Shown: positions 1-4,876 of the stretch, piece after piece | How positions within the stretch are numbered: the stretch's first letter is position 1 | Layout: every line of letters starts with the position of its first letter | From: Methanofastidiosum sp. | Lineage (GTDB): Archaea > Methanobacteriota_B > Thermococci > Methanofastidiosales > Methanofastidiosaceae | DNA: 6,002 nucleotides | Assembly (NCBI GenBank): GCA_035362715.1 | Contig: DAOSDU010000029.1 | Span: forward strand, 1-6,002 | Reading direction: 5' to 3' | The notes under the pieces: generated by a model | What the model was told of the DNA's origin: nothing | The model's input: only the letters and a program-made list of their open reading frames with translations | Databases searched by the model: none | Translations under genes and position numbers: made by a program

Positions 1-69
1 GATAAGGCAATAATGATTCCAATAGTACTTCTAAAAGACATATTAAAAAATACATCATATAACTTATAA
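1..69. other. ambiguous window edge: possible end of an upstream gene or start of a divergent one
   Basis: Two readings compete and neither is proven. On the plus strand, frame 1 is open from base 1 and stops at 67-69, giving a 22-residue tail (DKAIMIPIVLLKDILKNTSY, then two more residues) that could be the C-terminus of a gene outside the window. On the minus strand, an ATG at 41-39 opens a frame running off the left edge (MSFRSTIGIIIAL), which resembles the start of a signal peptide or membrane helix. A second minus-strand ATG pair at 58-53 is also open. Bases 70-161 contain no convincing gene, so they are either a simple intergenic leader or a divergent promoter region. Confidence 0.25.
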
Positions 70-86
70 ATTTGTGGGAATTTATA
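65..86. repeat. perfect inverted repeat with TATA-like arms
   Basis: TATAAATT (65-72) and AATTTATA (79-86) are exact reverse complements separated by six bases (TGTGGG). Each arm carries a TATA-like core, one per strand, so the element could serve promoters in both directions or bind a dimeric regulator. The plus-strand arm is part of CTTATAAAT (63-71), which recurs exactly at 162-170 in front of the propeller gene. Palindromes of this length also arise by chance in AT-rich DNA, so function is an inference. Confidence 0.35.
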
Positions 87-114
87 GATATTATTTTTAG
101 GGCCAAGTATTAAA

Positions 115-161
115 ATGGAAAAGAAATAATTTTCCATATTTTCCGTATTTTTTTCCATATT
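115..161. promoter_or_regulatory. candidate operator: TTTTCC repeats upstream of a TATA box
   Basis: ATGGAAAA (115-122) and TTTTCCAT (130-137) form a perfect 8-base inverted repeat with a 7-base spacer. The right arm then recurs as near-tandem copies: TTTTCCATATT (130-140), TTTTCCGTATT (139-149) and TTTTCCATATT (151-161). The last copy abuts the TATA box at 162-170. Spacing between the CC pairs is 9 and 12 bases, close to one DNA helical turn. The position just upstream of the TATA box is where archaeal activators, or repressors that block TBP/TFB, often bind. The repeats are seen directly; the regulatory role is inferred. Confidence 0.45.
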
Positions 162-170
162 CTTATAAAT
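162..170 (+). promoter_or_regulatory. TATA box of the beta-propeller gene
   Basis: CTTATAAAT is a good archaeal TATA-box match. Its centre lies about 31 bases before the ATG at 197, so transcription would start within a few bases of that codon. No Shine-Dalgarno-like sequence occurs between the box and the start (the stretch is AT-rich, ending TTTTTGATTGA). The mRNA is therefore probably leaderless or nearly so, which is common in Archaea. Confidence 0.55.
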
Positions 171-196
171 GGGGGAAACAATTAATTTTTGATTGA

Positions 197-1507
197 ATGA
201 AGTCGTTTAATTTTTTATTGGGATTTATTTTATTATTCATCCTATTAATCACACCAATATCTACAATCTATGCCCAAGAGCTTTGGGTCTACGATCCCAG
301 CAAGAATATCCCAAAATATGATTCGTCGAATAGGGAATGGGGCGTATATTCTATCGCCATGAGCGACGATTCTAGTTATATCGCAGTCGGACTTTATAGG
401 GAGAATGCTATTCTTGATGACAAGAGGAATGTCCTAATGGATGAAAAAGGGAGACTTTTGTTAGACAAGCAAAGCAAAATAGTAATGCTTGACAGCAAAG
501 GAAAAGAGCTATGGGAATTTAAAACTCAGTATGAGATAGAGAATATTCGAATGAGTGGCAAAGGGGAATACATAGTAGTAGAAACTGTGAGCCAGTCTTG
601 TTTCACAGATTTTGAGAAATGCGGAGAAAAAGTTTATGTTTTTAATGTATCTGGCACACCTCTTTGGACCTATGATGGTGCAAGAAATCCTTATGTCGAT
701 TCTTTCGGTAATGTTCTAATTGCCACCCCAAATAATATCGCAATGTATAATATTGAGAAGAAATTAGTCCGAATATACTCAAACGATAGAAATTATTTTT
801 GGGCCTCCGACAACTTAGATTTAATTGCTATTGAATCGAGTGAATATGATGATGAAGAAATGGAACTTATATCCTCTAAGCTAGAACTATTCGATAAAAA
901 TGGCAAAAAGCTTTGGGAACGGGAAACTGAGTTAGGAGTAGATGAAGTTAAATTTTCAGATGATAGAAACTTAATTGTTGCTAGAGAATTTAACGGAGTA
1001 TATTATTTTGACAGAAAAGGGAATTCAATTAAATATTCTCCAGATGAGTATTCTATTAACTCCTATTCAATGACATCTGACGGTAAGTATGTAATTGTAG
1101 AACACCCTTATATGCTTAATAATAAAGATATGTCCTCGCTTACATTATTAAATCAAAGTGCCGAAGTTTTGTGGAAATCAGACATTGAATCTGGCATTTT
1201 ATCGGATATAAAAATCACGAATGATGGAAGATATATCTACTTGTTCTATCTTTATGGCGAATTAATTATTCTAGATGCAAGAACTGGAGAAATAAAAAAT
1301 ACAATAGACTCTTTACAGTTATATAGATCATGTTTATCTAAAAATGGAGAATATTTGGTCGCCGGGGGATATAAGTTATATTTATTTGATACAAAAACTC
1401 TCAATAGCACTTCTACTCCAAAAAACGTTGGGCTTTCTCCAATCTCATATATTGTATTGCTATCTTTAGGAACTATTATTTATTTCTATATAAAAAATAA
1501 ATCTTAA
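197..1507 (+). CDS. secreted, membrane-anchored beta-propeller protein (WD40/PQQ-like)
   Basis: This 436-residue protein has an N-terminal signal peptide (basic K2, hydrophobic core about 6-20, likely cleavage after A26 in STIYA-QE). The C-terminus has one membrane helix (about 414-432) followed by KNKS, so the body should sit outside the cell, anchored by its C-terminus. The body is built of repeated units. Strands of the form S-x-D-G-x-Y-I-x-V occur near residues 52-64, 117-128, 202-212, 251-262, 290-301, 338-349 and 379-390, with a weaker one near 167-176. They alternate with turns such as DSKGKELW (99-106), FDKNGKKLW (232-240), FDRKGNS (271-277) and LDARTGE (359-365). This fits a propeller of seven or eight blades like PQQ-binding or WD40-like domains. 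No catalytic residues are evident, and ligand or partner is unknown. Such propellers usually bind proteins or surface ligands. The ATG is supported by the signal peptide directly after it and by the TATA box. Composition is AT-rich, unlike the genes to its right. Confidence 0.85.
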   Translation: MKSFNFLLGFILLFILLITPISTIYAQELWVYDPSKNIPKYDSSNREWGVYSIAMSDDSSYIAVGLYRENAILDDKRNVLMDEKGRLLLDKQSKIVMLDSKGKELWEFKTQYEIENIRMSGKGEYIVVETVSQSCFTDFEKCGEKVYVFNVSGTPLWTYDGARNPYVDSFGNVLIATPNNIAMYNIEKKLVRIYSNDRNYFWASDNLDLIAIESSEYDDEEMELISSKLELFDKNGKKLWERETELGVDEVKFSDDRNLIVAREFNGVYYFDRKGNSIKYSPDEYSINSYSMTSDGKYVIVEHPYMLNNKDMSSLTLLNQSAEVLWKSDIESGILSDIKITNDGRYIYLFYLYGELIILDARTGEIKNTIDSLQLYRSCLSKNGEYLVAGGYKLYLFDTKTLNSTSTPKNVGLSPISYIVLLSLGTIIYFYIKNKS

Positions 1508-1520
1508 TATTTTTTATACC
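1508..1520 (+). terminator. possible T-tract terminator after the propeller gene
   Basis: A run of six T (1510-1515) begins three bases after the TAA stop. Archaeal transcription can end at oligo-T tracts without a hairpin, so this could end the propeller transcript. The run is short and the surroundings are AT-rich anyway, so the call is weak. Confidence 0.3.
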
Positions 1521-1522
1521 AT

Positions 1523-1553
1523 TTTATAAAATCCAAAGGACAATCTTTTTAAA
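1523..1553 (+). promoter_or_regulatory. promoter region of the viral operon with two TATA-like boxes
   Basis: Two archaeal TATA-like boxes precede the first viral gene: TTTATAAA (1523-1530) and TTTTTAAA (1546-1553). With the usual spacing of about 25 bases to the start site, the first would start RNA near 1550-1557 and give a leader of about 35 bases. The second would start it near 1573-1578 and give a leader of 11-16 bases. Which box is used decides whether the inverted repeat at 1569-1596 is fully present in the mRNA. The region lies where base composition changes. Confidence 0.5.
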
Positions 1554-1568
1554 CACCAATGTATAATA

Positions 1569-1596
1569 TTGGACATCGAGGACTTTAGATGTCCGA
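1569..1596 (+). promoter_or_regulatory. start-codon hairpin or operator (inverted repeat over the first viral gene start)
   Basis: GGACAT (1571-1576) pairs exactly with ATGTCC (1589-1594). The stem extends inward by C1577-G1588 and outward by U1570-G1595 (wobble) and U1569-A1596, giving nine pairs around a ten-base loop (1578-1587). The loop starts with GAGG (1578-1581), the Shine-Dalgarno sequence seven bases before the ATG at 1589, and the start codon itself is in the stem. A full-length leader would thus present the Shine-Dalgarno but hide the start codon. As DNA, the same repeat overlaps the likely transcription start of the downstream TATA box and could be a repressor site. CCAAT (1556-1560) and ATTGG (1568-1572) form a further, shorter inverted repeat just upstream. 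Confidence 0.4.
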
Positions 1597-1834
1597 AATA
1601 CAGGTTTTTGAGGTCCTTGCGAAGATCCTCCCATACCTCGTATCGCTTGGTATAGGGGCCTTTGCAGGGTGGGAGCTTGTGAAGACAAAGATCCACGAGC
1701 TCGCCGAGTTTTTTAATGTGGTCGATGAGGCGCTCTATGACGACGCCGTGACCGAGAAGGAGTTCCGGGCCATCTGGGAAAAGGGCAGGGCCCTATTTCA
1801 ATGGAGCTTCGCCGCAAAGAAGGGGGAAGCTTGA
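1589..1834 (+). CDS. small membrane protein, first gene of the viral operon
   Basis: This 81-residue protein is not recognised as a known family. It has one hydrophobic segment (about residues 7-27, including ILPYLVSLGIGAFAG). A charged, amphipathic helical region follows (about 32-72) with an acidic stretch (VDEALYDDAVTEKEFRAIWE) and a short basic tail (AAKKGEA). The layout suggests a single-pass membrane protein with a helical tail that may form a coiled coil. The ATG at 1589 has a GAGG Shine-Dalgarno seven bases upstream. The size and the hydrophobic segment would allow a holin-like or virion membrane role, but holin genes usually sit with lysis genes and none is visible, so this is speculation. 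Its stop codon overlaps the TTG start of the next gene. Confidence 0.7.
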   Translation: MSEIQVFEVLAKILPYLVSLGIGAFAGWELVKTKIHELAEFFNVVDEALYDDAVTEKEFRAIWEKGRALFQWSFAAKKGEA

Positions 1835-2019
1835 GGACATTTTTTAGCACGACTTCAATCCACAACGGCGAAGAGGTAGAAAGCTGCACCATCACAGATT
1901 CTGAAGGGAGTTCAGTCTTCATAACAGAAGGCGACTGGATTGAGATCGGAAGGATGAAAAGATGGGCTGCCCCTCACACTGGCACGCCAAACGTATTGGA
2001 GGAAATCCCATGCCCATAG
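1831..2019 (+). CDS. 62-aa protein of unknown function, translationally coupled
   Basis: The preferred start is TTG at 1831, because it overlaps the preceding TGA stop as TTGA and follows a purine-rich AGGGGGA (1821-1827). The same arrangement recurs at the methyltransferase gene. An in-frame ATG at 1801 would add ten residues but would overlap the previous gene by 34 bases. The product begins MRTFFSTTSIHNGEEVESC and is rich in Ser, Thr and acidic residues, with alternating beta-like segments (ESCTITD, SSVFITEGDWIEIG). This suggests a small beta-rich fold. It has no membrane segment and no recognised motif. Its last ten bases overlap the next gene, which fits a tightly packed operon. It is probably a real gene, because otherwise about 175 bases here would be empty, but it could not be assigned. 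Confidence 0.55.
   Translation: MRTFFSTTSIHNGEEVESCTITDSEGSSVFITEGDWIEIGRMKRWAAPHTGTPNVLEEIPCP
1998..2002 (+). promoter_or_regulatory. Shine-Dalgarno site that fixes the start at 2010
   Basis: GGAGG at 1998-2002 lies seven bases before the ATG at 2010. This is the strongest ribosome binding site in the window after a canonical spacing. It argues against the upstream in-frame ATG at 1962, which has no such site and lies deep inside the preceding gene. Confidence 0.7.
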
Positions 2020-2615
2020 ATATTGAATTGGCGAAAGCCAACGATACGGTAGGCCAGGAGTTCGAGTCAAACTACATCCCCGGTACAACTGACAAAGATC
2101 TAGAAGATGCGAGGACATTGATGGAGAAGCTCCTGAAGAAATACGGCAGCAGGGATGTGCTTGAAGCAAATGAGCTTGATTGGGTCAAATACAAGCGGGC
2201 GATGTATGTCGTTGCATCACGATCCAAAGACACGATGGACGCTGCAAACAAGGCAAGAGAAGATCTGATCAAGAGAAAGAACCTGTTATCCCAGTTCTTT
2301 GACGACAACAGGGAAATTCTTTTCAAGCTGCCGGATTGGGCTAGGATCAATCTCCGCAAATACACCGACTACGGCCTTTTGGTGGACCAGGAGTACCTCT
2401 GGCAGGCCTTGGGAGAGCTAGGCGAGGACGGGCTTACAAAGCATTTGCTGAATGTTGCAAACTACATCTACTTAGACACCGGATTCCTGGGTGGGACAAG
2501 GGAGGACTACGATGCCCTGCAAAAAGGCCCCGTCAGGAGCATTTACCATAGGCCCACATGCAAGGCTCAAAAGACGGTACATCCAGATTGCGGGAGCAGT
2601 TGTAACAAGGTCTGA
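2010..2615 (+). CDS. 201-aa viral protein of unknown function with a Cys/His-rich tail
   Basis: The family is not recognised. The protein is soluble and mostly helical. It has charged helices around residues 28-45 (DLEDARTLMEKLLKKYG), 47-66 (including ELDWVKYKRAMYVV) and 70-97 (DTMDAANKAREDLIKRK). A more hydrophobic helical domain follows (about 98-165), with Trp/Tyr-rich segments such as KLPDWARINLRKYTDYG and LVDQEYLWQALGELGEDG. The last 25 residues hold one histidine, one Cys, another His and then DCGSSC, which might bind a metal, though the spacing matches no standard zinc finger. The start at 2010 is fixed by GGAGG seven bases upstream. It overlaps the previous gene by ten bases and ends six bases before the zinc-ribbon gene. 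Its place ahead of the terminase genes suggests a structural, packaging-accessory or DNA-binding role, but nothing in the sequence decides between these. Confidence 0.75.
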   Translation: MPIDIELAKANDTVGQEFESNYIPGTTDKDLEDARTLMEKLLKKYGSRDVLEANELDWVKYKRAMYVVASRSKDTMDAANKAREDLIKRKNLLSQFFDDNREILFKLPDWARINLRKYTDYGLLVDQEYLWQALGELGEDGLTKHLLNVANYIYLDTGFLGGTREDYDALQKGPVRSIYHRPTCKAQKTVHPDCGSSCNKV

Positions 2616-2621
2616 TGCCTG

Positions 2622-2882
2622 ATGAAATGCCCCAGCTGCAGGTCGACCGGCTATACAAAGGATAAGAAGAGATGCCCCCACTGCGGGACATTTCTAATCC
2701 CTGAGCACCTCTGCCCCACATGCAGATCAAGGGGCGAGATCCTCCCGACTATCAAGTGCACGCTGACAAACGGCGAGCCTGCAACAAGCGTTTATTTTGA
2801 GGGGAGAAAAGTCCACTTCCATTACGTTAGGCTTTGCAGCAAAGGATGCGGTAGCTATCGAGCGGAAAGAAAAGATTCATAG
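2622..2882 (+). CDS. zinc-ribbon protein (N-terminal part of a possible split gene)
   Basis: This 86-residue protein opens with a clear zinc ribbon: C3-x2-C6 (CPSC) and C18-x2-C21 (CPHC), separated by 11 residues, as in DnaJ-like or rubredoxin-like knuckles. A second potential metal site pairs C31-x2-C34 (CPTC) with C72-x3-C76 (CSKGC) around a beta-rich insert (about 44-71). Zinc ribbons of this kind mediate protein or nucleic-acid binding, and the partner here is unknown. The ATG at 2622 lies six bases after the previous stop, with AAGGT (2607-2611) as a modest ribosome site. The last 86 bases overlap the next reading frame, which is also a zinc-ribbon protein in the +1 frame and lacks a convincing start of its own. 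The two may therefore be one gene of about 140 residues interrupted by a frameshift. Confidence 0.7.
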   Translation: MKCPSCRSTGYTKDKKRCPHCGTFLIPEHLCPTCRSRGEILPTIKCTLTNGEPATSVYFEGRKVHFHYVRLCSKGCGSYRAERKDS

Positions 2883-3045
2883 GTGCGCTAAATGCGGATT
2901 GGAGCTCAAATGCCCGGACTGCGATACCGGGCCGCTTTACTGCAGGACATGCGGCAACACGATAAAGCATCCGGCAGAGCACAACTTCACATGCCCCGTC
3001 TGCTTTTCAAATCTTGGGAGGAAACGATACGGGCTTAAGAGATAG
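2797..3045 (+). CDS. zinc-ribbon protein (C-terminal part of a possible split gene)
   Basis: From about residue 28 this frame is rich in paired cysteines: C30-x2-C33, C39-x2-C42, C49-x2-C52 and C66-x2-C69. That is enough ligands for two zinc sites. The first 27 residues (MRGEKSTSITLGFAAKDAVA and onward) lie in the overlap with the preceding gene and look less protein-like than the reading of the other frame. The only usual start in the overlap is TTG at 2797, which has no ribosome site before it. No canonical start lies close to the cysteine region. A single-base shift within the overlap, for instance near the A-rich bases 2866-2873, would join it smoothly to the upstream zinc ribbon. Coordinates here give the open frame; the true translated part may begin only near 2875 as a fusion. 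Function is unknown; binding of nucleic acid or protein is likely for such folds. Confidence 0.55.
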   Translation: MRGEKSTSITLGFAAKDAVAIERKEKIHRCAKCGLELKCPDCDTGPLYCRTCGNTIKHPAEHNFTCPVCFSNLGRKRYGLKR

Positions 3046-3061
3046 GGCCAAGAACAGGCTC

Positions 3062-3382
3062 GTGCTTGATGTTTCTCACAGCCAGGGTGATGAAGGATTT
3101 ATTTACTCTGTCAGGCATCACCTCCCCCTTGGCCCAAAAAAGTGCACCGGCGGATTTAATCTTGTTGTAGTTCCGTTATCTGACGGCATACTCACCTCAA
3201 TAGATAGGGACAACTTCAATGTCGCAGTTGACACCGAGGGCAGATTGATACTCACAAGGCTAGACAGGAAGATCCAGCTTGTCTTTGACTATGACAAGGG
3301 ATTCATGACGGGGGTCCTTGGGGGCGTCTTATACGATACCTTTGAGATACCGAAACAGGAAGGGACGGACTACCACGGCTAG
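3062..3382 (+). CDS. beta-rich protein of unknown function upstream of the terminase
   Basis: The product is about 106 residues from GTG 3062 and is not recognised. It has alternating hydrophobic strands, for example FNLVVVPL, GRLILTRLD, KIQLVFDYD and GVLGGVLYDTFEI, which suggests a small beta-sandwich or barrel. There are no cysteine clusters and no membrane segment. The start is uncertain. An in-frame TTG at 3014 would give 122 residues but overlaps the previous gene. A strong GGGAGG (3016-3021) sits seven bases before an in-frame ACG at 3029, which is not a normal start codon. GTG 3062 is the first canonical start after that site. The gene ends three bases before the next ATG, so it is firmly within the operon. 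A capsid-decoration, tail or packaging-accessory role is possible only by position. Confidence 0.65.
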   Translation: MLDVSHSQGDEGFIYSVRHHLPLGPKKCTGGFNLVVVPLSDGILTSIDRDNFNVAVDTEGRLILTRLDRKIQLVFDYDKGFMTGVLGGVLYDTFEIPKQEGTDYHG

Positions 3383-3385
3383 AAG

Positions 3386-3718
3386 ATGACAGGATTATTG
3401 AAGATATCCAAGGAGTCCTTAGGTGAGAAGGAAAGAAAGCTCTATTCAAAGCTTTACAAGCACATCATAGAGAGCTTTGAGATTGACGAGATTGCAGCCG
3501 ATCAGATATCTCTTGCCCTGGTATGCCAGAAGTGCATACTGCTCCCAAGGCTATTATCCGGCGAAGATGTTGACATAAATCAGGCGAGCGAATCTATAAG
3601 GAAGTGGCTTTCCGAGTATAGGCTGACGCCAAAATCGAGAGAGAAGGAGAAGGAAGTAACGATCAATCTCTCGGCCATTATTGAGGAGATCCACAGGGAG
3701 AGGGAAAATCCAAATTGA
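3386..3718 (+). CDS. probable terminase small subunit (P27-like)
   Basis: Small terminase subunits recognise viral DNA and feed it to the large subunit for cutting and packaging. This 110-residue, mainly helical protein carries a C-terminal LTPKSR motif (residues 80-85) preceded by a helix (SESIRKWLSEYR). This resembles the conserved LTPxxR segment near the end of P27-family small terminases. The middle (about 36-58, ADQISLALVCQKCILLPRL) is a hydrophobic helix consistent with that family's central helices. P27-like proteins are usually a little longer (about 110-170 residues), so the length is at the low end. The ATG at 3386 follows the previous stop by three bases. Position supports the call: the large subunit follows after one intervening gene. 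Its stop overlaps the methyltransferase start (TTGA). The assignment rests on a short motif and on neighbourhood, so it is moderate; a generic DNA-binding protein is the alternative. Confidence 0.6.
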   Translation: MTGLLKISKESLGEKERKLYSKLYKHIIESFEIDEIAADQISLALVCQKCILLPRLLSGEDVDINQASESIRKWLSEYRLTPKSREKEKEVTINLSAIIEEIHRERENPN

Positions 3719-4875
3719 AGCCCTTCTATGAGTTTGATCTTGGGAAAATCTATCAGGGCGACTGCCTTGATGTCATGAAAGAGCTTCCTTCTGAATCGAT
3801 TGATCTTCTCCTGACAGACCCTCCATACGGCTACTCTTTTTTGGGAAAGGACTGGGACAGGGCGGTGCCAAAAGTTGATATCTGGAAGGAGTGCAATAGG
3901 CTCCTTAAACCTGGATCATTTGCATTTATAATGAGCGCACCAAGGCTTGACTGCCTTCTAAGAATGGCCCTAAATTTAGAGGAGGCGGGATTTGAGATCA
4001 GATTCACTCCTATTTTTTGGGCCTATCATTCCGGATTTCCTAAGGCTCTTGACATTTCCAAAGTGATTGACAGAAGGTGTGGCCTTAAAAGAGAGCCAGT
4101 TGAAATGCCGGGAAGGCAGAGATCCGCTCTATGCTGGGGGAAGCACTATGCCTGTGGCAGGCGGGAGATCGATTTCACGCTTCCTGCATCTGATGACGCA
4201 AAAAGGCTATCAGGAGGCTATGCAGGATTTCAGCCCAAGCCCGCCGTTGAAGTGGTAATAGTTGCCATGAAGCCGCTATCAGAAAAGAGCCATACCGACC
4301 AGGCCCTAAAAAACGGCAAGGGAGTTACATGGTTAAGAGACTGCTCGATACCCAATGAAGACGGATTTTCTAGATTCCCATCAAATCTGCTTTCTTGTGA
4401 TAAAGTATTCGGCGGGGACTCCTACATGTTCGACCTTGACATGTGGTTTGAGGAAAGAGTTGATTCACTTCCTAAAGACATAGCGGACAGATTCCCATTC
4501 CTCTTTGTGAAGAAGCCCTCAAAGAGTGAAAAAGAATCAGGATGCGAATCCATAGGGCCAAAGAGATGGTGCGATGACGAGGAGTCAGTCGATATTCCTC
4601 AGAAGAGGAACAAAAGTGAGCGGCACAACTACCATCCAACTGTGAAGCCGGTAAAGCTCATGTCTTATTTGACTGTTCTAGGGTCTAGGCCAAAAGAGAC
4701 AGTTTTGGACCCGTTCCTTGGAAGCGGCACCACGGCCATGGCATGCGAGCTTTTTAATAGAAGTTGGATCGGCATAGAGCTCGAGAAGGAATATGCAGAG
4801 ATAGCAGCTGCAAGAATATCAAACTCTGGCCTTAAAATTAGGGCCAGCTTAGAGAAAGAGAGGCCTGATTCTTAA
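3715..4875 (+). CDS. beta-class DNA methyltransferase (N6-adenine or N4-cytosine), orphan
   Basis: It transfers a methyl group from S-adenosylmethionine to an exocyclic amino group in DNA. The catalytic motif IV TDPPY is at residues 34-38, preceded by the typical KIYQGDCLDVMKELP segment (11-25). The SAM-binding motif I comes late, DPFLGSGTT at 332-340, after HPTVKPVKLM (307-316), and is followed by WIGIELEKEY (351-360). The order catalytic motif, target-recognition region, SAM-binding motif defines the beta class. The region between (about 60-300) contains HSGFPKALDISKVID and the KPLSEK segment common in phage-type enzymes, and presumably the target-recognition domain. DPPY does not tell adenine from cytosine N4 specificity. 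The length (386) is normal and all key motifs are intact. The start is TTG at 3715, overlapping the upstream TGA; GGGAGAGGG (3696-3704) lies ten bases upstream, and the next ATG is too far inside. No restriction nuclease gene adjoins it. It probably marks viral DNA to evade host restriction or to guide packaging. Confidence 0.9.
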   Translation: MKPFYEFDLGKIYQGDCLDVMKELPSESIDLLLTDPPYGYSFLGKDWDRAVPKVDIWKECNRLLKPGSFAFIMSAPRLDCLLRMALNLEEAGFEIRFTPIFWAYHSGFPKALDISKVIDRRCGLKREPVEMPGRQRSALCWGKHYACGRREIDFTLPASDDAKRLSGGYAGFQPKPAVEVVIVAMKPLSEKSHTDQALKNGKGVTWLRDCSIPNEDGFSRFPSNLLSCDKVFGGDSYMFDLDMWFEERVDSLPKDIADRFPFLFVKKPSKSEKESGCESIGPKRWCDDEESVDIPQKRNKSERHNYHPTVKPVKLMSYLTVLGSRPKETVLDPFLGSGTTAMACELFNRSWIGIELEKEYAEIAAARISNSGLKIRASLEKERPDS

Positions 4876-4876
4876 A

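Noticed and set aside
1508..1588. A tRNA gene or tRNA fragment as provirus attachment site.
   Set aside because: No cloverleaf stems, T-loop consensus or CCA-like end could be found in this 80-base gap.
1801..1830. ATG at 1801 as start of the 62-aa gene.
   Set aside because: It would create a 34-base overlap without a ribosome site, while TTG 1831 overlaps the stop precisely and follows a purine-rich stretch. It is kept as an alternative only.
1912..2169. Minus-strand open frame opposite the 62-aa and 201-aa genes.
   Set aside because: There is no ribosome site or neighbouring minus-strand genes, and the plus-strand gene at 2010 has an excellent Shine-Dalgarno sequence.
4826..4847. Inverted repeat CTGGCC / GGCCAG with a ten-base spacer shortly before the large terminase start, considered as a terminator or attenuator.
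   Set aside because: It lies inside the methyltransferase coding sequence, has no T-tract after it, and the next gene begins one base after the stop, so termination there would be odd. It may be chance.
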